Assembly: GCA_014871605.1 (NCBI GenBank)
Contig: WGSQ01000009.1
Coordinates: 1 to 21,533 of the forward strand
DNA: 21,533 nt
Direction of reading: 5' to 3'
DNA from: Collinsella sp.
GTDB taxonomy: Bacteria; Actinomycetota; Coriobacteriia; Coriobacteriales; Coriobacteriaceae
The stretch's first letter is position 1, and every line of letters begins with the position of its first letter. A program made the translations under genes and the position numbers. A model generated the notes under the pieces. It was not told the DNA's origin, did not search any database, and saw only the letters and a list, made by a program, of their open reading frames with translations. Below, piece by piece: positions 14,922 to 21,533 of this stretch.

Positions 14922-16004
14922 TTGTCTATATCCCATCCTTTGCCGCGCGAGCTGACGCGCCCCGTGCATGTGGGCGGCGTTCAGATCGGTGGCGGCGCGC
15001 CGGTGGTGGTCCAATCCATGACCTGCACCGATACCGCCGACGCCCAGGCAACGCTTGCACAAGTGCGTGCGCTTGCGCAGGCGGGCTGCGATATCGTGCG
15101 CGTGAGCGTGCCCACCGAGGCCGCGCTCGAGGGCTTCCGTACCATCTGTGCTGAGTCCCCGGTGCCGATTGTCGCCGATATTCACTTTAACCATAAGCTC
15201 GCCATCGGCGCCGTCGAGGCCGGTGCTGCCAAGCTGCGCATCAATCCCGGCAATATCGGCGATTGGGCCAAGGTAGACGCGGTGATCGATGCTGCGGGTG
15301 CCGCGGGCTGTGCGATTCGTATCGGCGTCAACGCCGGTTCGCTTGAGCAGGATATCGCCGAGCGCGACGAGCTTACGCAGCCCGAGAAGCTCGTGATGTC
15401 GAGCGAGCGTTTCGTCAAGCATTTTGAAGACCGCGGCTTTACGAACATTGTGCTTTCGGCCAAGGCCCATAGCGTGCAAACGACGCTCGATACCTATCGA
15501 GCCCTGTCGCGTGAGATTCCCCACGTTCCGCTTCACCTGGGCGTAACCGAGGCGGGTACCAAGCTACAGGGCACCATCAAGAGCTCGGTGGGCCTTGGTA
15601 TCCTGCTGTCTGAGGGTATCGGTGACACCATGCGCGTCTCGCTCACGGCCGATCCGGTTGAGGAGCCGCCTGTTGCCTGGGGAATTTTGCAGTCGCTGGG
15701 CCTGCGTCGCCGCGGTCCCGAGATTGTCTCGTGCCCCACGTGCGCCCGCTGCCAGGTTAACCTGATTCCTATCGCCGAGGAGGTAACCGAGCGGCTTAAG
15801 AACTATGCCGCGCCGCTTTCGATTGCCGTCATGGGATGTGCCGTTAATGGCCCCGGTGAGGCTTCTGATGCCGACCTGGGCGTTGCTTGTGGACGTGGTC
15901 AGGCCCTGCTCTTTTCGCATGGCCAGATCATTGGTAAAGTAGCTGAGGATCAAATTGTCGACGCGCTTATGGCCGAGGTCGACAAACTTATTGAGGAGAA
16001 ATAA
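14922..16004 (+). CDS. ispG: 4-hydroxy-3-methylbut-2-en-1-yl diphosphate synthase (flavodoxin/ferredoxin)
   Basis: IspG (GcpE) reductively opens the cyclic diphosphate MEcPP to HMBPP, the penultimate MEP-pathway step, with a [4Fe-4S] cluster. The 360-residue product has the TIM-barrel part with VHVGGVQIGGGAPVVVQSMT, VRVSVPTEAA, VADIHFNHKLA, LRINPGNIG and HLGVTEAGT. The cluster-binding part shows SCPTCARC (C271, C274) and MGCAVNGPGEA (C306, E313), the standard three Cys plus Glu. The start is TTG 14922 with GGGGAG (14908-14913) at 8 bases. An in-frame GTG at 14913 abuts the ribosome binding site, and the open frame back to 14835 is inside rseP. The gene directly abuts proS. Confidence 0.96.
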   Translation: MSISHPLPRELTRPVHVGGVQIGGGAPVVVQSMTCTDTADAQATLAQVRALAQAGCDIVRVSVPTEAALEGFRTICAESPVPIVADIHFNHKLAIGAVEAGAAKLRINPGNIGDWAKVDAVIDAAGAAGCAIRIGVNAGSLEQDIAERDELTQPEKLVMSSERFVKHFEDRGFTNIVLSAKAHSVQTTLDTYRALSREIPHVPLHLGVTEAGTKLQGTIKSSVGLGILLSEGIGDTMRVSLTADPVEEPPVAWGILQSLGLRRRGPEIVSCPTCARCQVNLIPIAEEVTERLKNYAAPLSIAVMGCAVNGPGEASDADLGVACGRGQALLFSHGQIIGKVAEDQIVDALMAEVDKLIEEK

Positions 16005-17726
<1,722 letters not shown>

Positions 17727-17756
17727 TCGACGATTTCGCTTGTAGTTCGATATACG

Positions 17757-17805
17757 GGACGGCCCCGCATTTCTCCAGATCGGGGAGATGTGGGGCCGTC
17801 CTTTT
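17757..17805 (+). terminator. rho-independent terminator of the pyrH-proS cluster
   Basis: A perfect 10-bp stem joins GGACGGCCCC (17757-17766) to GGGGCCGTCC (17792-17801). It is extended by an inner imperfect stem (17768-17776 with 17782-17790) and followed by a short T-tract (17802-17805). Confidence 0.9.
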
Positions 17806-17830
17806 ATCTTGTGGCATCCTCGATATCTGA

Positions 17831-17871
17831 AAGAAAAACCCCACAGCCCATATGAGCTGCGGGGTTTTCTT
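17831..17871. terminator. bidirectional terminator between proS and the kinase-like gene
   Basis: AAAACCCC (17835-17842) pairs with GGGGTTTT (17861-17868), and CAGC (17844-17847) with GCTG (17856-17859). The flanks AAGAAAA and TTTTCTT give a T-tract on either strand. It sits 33 bases beyond the stop of the leftward gene, so it serves that gene and backs up the proS terminator. Confidence 0.85.
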
Positions 17872-17903
17872 GTGCCTCCGATGCGAAATAAATCGCTCAG
17901 ATA

Positions 17904-18668
17904 TTACTGATAATCGACGACGTCGATCCAGTTCTTCAGGAACTCATCGTTCACGTTGCGCTTTCGAGCGAGCTCGGAAGCGGCGACGATGCTCGTCCAC
18001 TGACGCACGACCTGCATGGGCATGTCGGCGCGGTCGCAGTAGAGCTCCAGGTAGGCCTCAGCCTGATCCTTGCTGTTGAGGGCAAAGAGCAGGTAGGTGG
18101 TGGCAACGTCGGCAGCAGGGGAGCCCTGGGTGGCGTGTGCCCAGTCGCACACATAGAGCTGGCCGTCGTCGCCGACGATGACGTTGGAGGGGTTGAAGTC
18201 GCCGTGGCAGACCTTGAACTCCTTGGTCATGCCGTCCAGACGCTCCTGAAGGTTGTAGCGCGTGGTGGCATTGAGCTGATCAAGGCTGTCGATCATGCGG
18301 GCGTACTTGTCGCGCTGACGGTTGAGCAGCGGGGAGGTGTAGCCGTGGATCTCGATCTGGAGGTCGACGAACATCTCGAGGTACTCACCAAAGCGCTGGG
18401 GCTCGGCAGTCATCTTCTCGGCAAGGGTGGTGCCCGGAACCTTCTCGGTCACGAGCGCCCAGCCGTTGGCGTTCTCGAGCTGGGAAACCTCGAGCGCCTT
18501 GGGGCTGCGGATGCCGCACTCATTGATGCGGGCAAGATTCAAAGCCTCGTTGAACACGTCGGAGACCGGCTTGGTCTCGTTAAAGACCTTGACAATCTTG
18601 TCGCCCAGGTCGTAAACGACCTTGTTGCCACGGCGGACGAGCTCGGTCTTGGAATCGGGTAGCAGCAT
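17904..18668 (-). CDS. APH/choline-kinase-fold phosphotransferase, substrate unknown
   Basis: The 254-residue product has the aminoglycoside-phosphotransferase / choline-kinase fold pattern. An N-lobe KIVKVFNE has K27 as the likely ATP-binding Lys and E41 as a possible partner. The hinge region is ALVTEKVPGTTLAEKM. The C-lobe catalytic loop is VCHGDFNPSNVIV (H155, D157, N162) and the metal-binding motif is CDWAHATQGSPAADVA (D175, W176). No signal peptide or membrane segment is seen. Members of this fold phosphorylate small molecules (choline, aminoglycosides, sugars, homoserine), and sequence alone does not pick a substrate; calling it a resistance gene would be unjustified. The start codon has AAAGGA (complement of 18676-18681) 7 bases upstream. 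It lies 88 bases downstream of adhE in the same direction with a hairpin between, and ends at the bidirectional terminator. Confidence 0.85.
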   Translation of the reverse strand: MLLPDSKTELVRRGNKVVYDLGDKIVKVFNETKPVSDVFNEALNLARINECGIRSPKALEVSQLENANGWALVTEKVPGTTLAEKMTAEPQRFGEYLEMFVDLQIEIHGYTSPLLNRQRDKYARMIDSLDQLNATTRYNLQERLDGMTKEFKVCHGDFNPSNVIVGDDGQLYVCDWAHATQGSPAADVATTYLLFALNSKDQAEAYLELYCDRADMPMQVVRQWTSIVAASELARKRNVNDEFLKNWIDVVDYQ

Positions 18669-18700
18669 GGTTGCATCCTTTCAACGATGCGATAGAAGCG

Positions 18701-18739
18701 ACGGCGGGGGTGTGTGAAACACCCGTGCACCCCCGCCGT
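18701..18739 (-). terminator. GC-rich 12-bp hairpin between adhE and the kinase-like gene
   Basis: ACGGCGGGGGTG (18701-18712) is perfectly complementary to CACCCCCGCCGT (18728-18739). An alternative inner stem is GGGTGT/ACACCC (18708-18713 with 18719-18724). Read in the adhE direction, no good U-tract follows (cgcttctatc), so it may be an inefficient terminator, a 3'-end stabiliser or an attenuator before the kinase-like gene. Confidence 0.55.
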
Positions 18740-18756
18740 TAAAAACCGTGCTAAAA

Positions 18757-21405
18757 CTAGCAGACGGCGTAGTCCTGAGGCTCGCGGCCGTAGTAGGCGT
18801 CCAGGTAGAGCTCCTTGATCTCGCTCATGAGCGGGTAGCGCGGGTTGGCGCCGGTGCACTGGTCGTTGAATGCCTGCTCGGTCATCTCGTCGAGGGTATC
18901 GAGGAAGTACTGCTCGTCAACACCGTAGTCGGCGATGGTCTTCTTGACACCGATGAAGTCCTTGAGCTCCTCGAGCTTCGTGATGAAGTTCTCGAAGACC
19001 TCCTTGTCGTCCTTGCCCTCGATGCCGCAGTACTTGGCCATCTCGGCGTAGTTGTGCAGCGCGTTGGGGTAAGGATACTGGGAGAACGTGCCCATCTTGA
19101 CGGGAGCCTCGGCGGCGTTGTAGCGCATGACGCGTGTCAGGATGACGGCGTTTGCGAGGCCGTGGGGCAGGTGATGGAAAGCGCCGAGCTTGTGAGCCAT
19201 GGAGTGGTTGAGGCCCAGGAAGGCGTTGGCGAAGGCCATACCGGCCATGCAGGAGGCGTTGTGCATCTCCTCGCGGGCGTGCGGGTCCTTGGCGCCGTTC
19301 GTGAAGCTGGAGGGCAGGTTCTCGAAGACGAGCTTAGCAGCGCGCTCGGAGAGGCCCTTGGTGTAGTCGGAAGCCATGATGGAGACGTAGGACTCGATGG
19401 CGTGGGTCATGACGTCGATGCCGGAGGCAGCGGTCAGGCCGCGCGGGGCGGTCATGCAGTTGTCGGCGTCGACGATAGCCATGTTGGGGAGCAGCGCGTA
19501 GTCGGCGAGCGGCCACTTGATGCCGGTCTCCTTGTCGGTGATGATGGCGAACGGCGTGCACTCAGAGCCGGTACCCGAGGAGGTCGGGACGGCGACGAAG
19601 TAGGCCTTCTTGCCCATCTCGGGGAAGGTGAAGATACGCTTGCGGATGTCCATGAAGTCCATGGCCATGTCCTCAAACTTGCACTCGGGGTGCTCGTACA
19701 TCATCCACATGATCTTGCCGGCGTCCATAGCGGAGCCACCGCCGACGGCGATGATGACGTCCGGCTCAAAGAGGGCCATCTGCTTGGCGCCGCGACGTGC
19801 GCACTGCAGCGACGGATCGGGCTCGACGTCGTAGAAGCAGTCGTGGGCGATGCCCATCTCGTCGAGCTTGGCCTCGATGGCGCGGGTGTTGCCATTCTTG
19901 AAGAGGAACTGGTCGGTGACGATGAAGGCGCGCTTCTTGCCCATGACGTTGCCCAGCTCGTCGAGGGCGACGGGCGTGGAACCCTTCTTGAAGTAGACCT
20001 TCTCGGGAGCGCGGAACCACAGCATGTTCTCACGGCGCTCGGCCACAGTCTTAACGTTGATCAAGTGCTTCACCCCAACGTTCTCGGAGACGGAGTTGCC
20101 GCCCCAGGAGCCGCAGCCCAAGGTCAGAGACGGCTTCATGCCAAAGTTGTACAGGTCACCGATGCCACCGTGCGAGGACGGGGTGTTGATGACGATACGG
20201 CAGGCCTTCATGACGTGCTCGAACAGGCTGATCTTCTCGGCCTGGGCGGGGTGCACGTACAGAGAGGCGGTGTGGCCCGGGCCACCGGCGAGCACCAGGT
20301 GCTCGGCCTTGTCGACGGCCTCCTGGAAGTCCTTGGCGTGGTACATGGCCAAGACCGGGGAGAGCTTCTCGTGGGAGAACTCCTCCTTGGCGGGGTCGGT
20401 GGAGGTGACCTCGGCGATCAGGATCTTGGTCTTGGCGGGAACCTCGATGCCGGCGAGCTCGGCGATCTTGGCGGCGGCCATGCCGGGGATGCGGTGATCG
20501 AGAGCGCCGTTCTTGAACATGGCGGCACGCAGGGCCTCCATCTCGGCACCCTGCTTGACGAAGTAGCAGCCGCGCTTCTGGAACTCGGCCTTGACCTGGT
20601 CATAGATGGTGTCGATGACGGTCACGGACTGCTCGGAAGCGCAGATCATGCCGTTGTCGAAGGTCTTGGAGTGGATGATGGAGTTGACGGCGAGCAGCAC
20701 GTCGGCGGTGTCGTCGATGACGACCGGGGTGTTACCGGCGCCAACGCCCAGGGCGGGCTTGCCCGAGGAGTAAGCGGCCTTGACCATGCCCGGGCCACCG
20801 GTGGCGAGGATGATGTCGACGTCGCGCATGACCATGTTGGTCAGCTCGATGGAGGGGACATCGACCCAGCCGATGATGCCCTCGGGGGCGCCGGCCTTGA
20901 CGGCGGCGTCAAGCACGAGCTTGGCGGCGGCGATGGTGCACTTGGCGGCAGCCGGGTGCGGGGAGATGATGATGGCGTTGCGGGTCTTCAGGCAGATCAG
21001 CGTCTTGAAGATCGCGGGGGAGGTGGGGTTGGTCGTCGGGATGACGGCGCCCACGATGCCGATGGGCTCGGCGATCTTGGTGATGCCGTAAGCCTCGTCG
21101 CGCTCCAGGACACCACAGGTCTTGGTGTTCTTGTAAGCGTTGTAGATGTACTCTGCGGCGTAGTGGTTCTTGATGACCTTGTCCTCAAGAACGCCGCGGC
21201 CGGTCTCCTCGATGGCCATCTTCGCCAACGGGATACGAGCCTTGTTGGCGGCCATGGCGGCCTCATAGAAGATCTTGTCGACCTGCTCCTGCGTGTACGT
21301 AGCAAAAAGCGCCTGGGCCTCTCGCATCTGAGCGAGCTTAGCCTCAAGCGCCTCTACGTTGTCCACAATTGCGGGAGTAGTGTTTTCCGGTGACTTTTTC
21401 ACCAT
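18757..21405 (-). CDS. adhE: bifunctional acetaldehyde-CoA / alcohol dehydrogenase
   Basis: AdhE reduces acetyl-CoA to acetaldehyde and then to ethanol, regenerating NAD+ during fermentation, and typically forms long spirosome filaments. The 882-residue product has the full two-domain layout. The N-terminal aldehyde dehydrogenase (about 15-450) has IAEPIGIVGAVIPTTNPTSP, GVGAGNTPVVID and the catalytic Cys C255 in NGMICASEQS. The C-terminal iron-dependent alcohol dehydrogenase (about 465-870) has GGGSAMDAGK (555-564) and the metal ligands D664 and H668 (GIDVMTHA), H734 (NHSMAHK) and H748 (LPHGLANA). The start codon has AAGGAGA (complement of 21411-21417) 5 bases upstream. It has its own promoter. 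Codon use is extreme: after Ser5 no TTA, CTA or TCA codon occurs, as in highly expressed genes. Redox control, for example by Rex, is common for adhE but is only weakly suggested here. Confidence 0.98.
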   Translation of the reverse strand: MVKKSPENTTPAIVDNVEALEAKLAQMREAQALFATYTQEQVDKIFYEAAMAANKARIPLAKMAIEETGRGVLEDKVIKNHYAAEYIYNAYKNTKTCGVLERDEAYGITKIAEPIGIVGAVIPTTNPTSPAIFKTLICLKTRNAIIISPHPAAAKCTIAAAKLVLDAAVKAGAPEGIIGWVDVPSIELTNMVMRDVDIILATGGPGMVKAAYSSGKPALGVGAGNTPVVIDDTADVLLAVNSIIHSKTFDNGMICASEQSVTVIDTIYDQVKAEFQKRGCYFVKQGAEMEALRAAMFKNGALDHRIPGMAAAKIAELAGIEVPAKTKILIAEVTSTDPAKEEFSHEKLSPVLAMYHAKDFQEAVDKAEHLVLAGGPGHTASLYVHPAQAEKISLFEHVMKACRIVINTPSSHGGIGDLYNFGMKPSLTLGCGSWGGNSVSENVGVKHLINVKTVAERRENMLWFRAPEKVYFKKGSTPVALDELGNVMGKKRAFIVTDQFLFKNGNTRAIEAKLDEMGIAHDCFYDVEPDPSLQCARRGAKQMALFEPDVIIAVGGGSAMDAGKIMWMMYEHPECKFEDMAMDFMDIRKRIFTFPEMGKKAYFVAVPTSSGTGSECTPFAIITDKETGIKWPLADYALLPNMAIVDADNCMTAPRGLTAASGIDVMTHAIESYVSIMASDYTKGLSERAAKLVFENLPSSFTNGAKDPHAREEMHNASCMAGMAFANAFLGLNHSMAHKLGAFHHLPHGLANAVILTRVMRYNAAEAPVKMGTFSQYPYPNALHNYAEMAKYCGIEGKDDKEVFENFITKLEELKDFIGVKKTIADYGVDEQYFLDTLDEMTEQAFNDQCTGANPRYPLMSEIKELYLDAYYGREPQDYAVC

Positions 21406-21440
21406 TTGTGTCTCCTTGCGATCGGAGATTTACCCTACGC

Positions 21441-21456
21441 CTTGCATGATAGCAAG
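21441..21456 (-). promoter_or_regulatory. adhE extended -10 promoter centred in an inverted repeat
   Basis: On the minus strand the sequence reads CTTGC-TATCAT-GCAAG. The -10 TATCAT (21446-21451) is preceded by TGC and flanked by perfect 5-base inverted arms. Transcription would start near 21439, giving a leader of about 33 nt. No consensus -35 is visible at 16-18 bases. The symmetrical arms could be a repressor operator or chance. Confidence 0.55.
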
Positions 21457-21501
21457 AAATTATTCGGTGAACGGTAAGATTCCCGTAAAAGGCACACTAA
21501 A

Positions 21502-21529
21502 ACGCTTCAACCAAATGAAACGATTCAAC
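21502..21529 (-). promoter_or_regulatory. upstream direct repeat and TGAA-N4-TTCA element before adhE
   Basis: Two near-identical decamers, ACGCTTCAAC (21502-21511) and ACGATTCAAC (21520-21529), are 18 bases apart, about 65-90 bases upstream of the predicted adhE transcription start. The second overlaps TGAA-ACGA-TTCA (21516-21527), an inverted repeat with the core geometry of Rex operators (TGAA-N4-TTCA) but without the outer TTG/CAA. Possible regulator sites; evidence is weak, and the window ends 4 bases further on. Confidence 0.3.
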
Positions 21530-21533
21530 TAAA

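Noticed and set aside
17904..18668. Kinase-like gene as an antibiotic resistance determinant
   Set aside because: The APH fold covers many metabolic kinases. There is no mobile element, no composition shift and no resistance-specific motif, so the substrate is left open.
18748..21393. 881-residue open frame on the plus strand opposite adhE
   Set aside because: It is in exact antisense codon register with adhE and is explained by absence of TTA/CTA/TCA codons. It has repetitive Gly/Val/Leu/Asp/His-rich composition, no family motifs and no ribosome binding site.
21516..21527. TGAA-N4-TTCA as a definite Rex operator
   Set aside because: Only the 4+4 core matches; the outer TTG/CAA positions do not. 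It lies roughly 80 bases upstream of the predicted start. Kept only as a weak candidate.

Overview
The window reads as a single-copy, vertically inherited chromosomal region of a high-GC anaerobic actinobacterium, most likely a Coriobacteriia member close to Collinsella. This placement is inferred from codon use and protein sequence feel, not from a search. A pyruvate phosphate dikinase and a large bifunctional aldehyde/alcohol dehydrogenase AdhE point to fermentative metabolism. No tRNA, rRNA, CRISPR array, insertion sequence or phage gene was seen.

Layout, left to right. (1) The 3' end of ppdK and a hairpin. (2) rplS (ribosomal protein L19) with its own promoter and a short structured leader, then a clear terminator. 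(3) rnhB (RNase HII) and another terminator. (4) A tightly packed, co-directional cluster yraN-comM-dprA-trmFO-xerC: DNA processing and transformation (YraN, ComM/YifB, DprA), tRNA U54 methylation (TrmFO) and chromosome dimer resolution (XerC). (5) A strong promoter and a ~135-nt leader driving rpsB-tsf, ended by a perfect 11-bp terminator. (6) The long cluster pyrH-frr-uppS-cdsA-dxr-rseP-ispG-proS, with overlaps or very short gaps, combining UMP kinase, ribosome recycling, undecaprenyl and phospholipid synthesis, the MEP isoprenoid pathway, a site-2 protease and prolyl-tRNA synthetase. It ends at two consecutive terminators, the second of them bidirectional. (7) On the minus strand, a small kinase-fold phosphotransferase of unknown substrate and, upstream of it, adhE with its promoter.

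The two plus-strand clusters supply translation (L19, S2, EF-Ts, RRF, ProRS, TrmFO) and envelope precursors: Dxr and IspG feed isoprenoids to UppS, and CdsA makes CDP-diacylglycerol. The order is a mosaic of the arrangement typical of Actinobacteria (rnhB-yraN-comM-dprA ... xerC-rpsB) and that typical of Firmicutes (trmFO-xerC; frr-uppS-cdsA-dxr-rseP-proS).

Most of the window is ordinary housekeeping DNA. The points most worth a second look are: xerC has no canonical start codon that would give an intact N-terminus and appears to start at ATA overlapping the trmFO stop; the site-2 protease carries a winged-helix-like segment in the loop between its zinc motif and its second membrane segment; the rpsB leader can form two mutually exclusive pairings around its Shine-Dalgarno; the same extended -10 (TGNTATCAT) recurs upstream of rpsB, pyrH and adhE; and the adhE -10 sits at the centre of a 16-bp inverted repeat.
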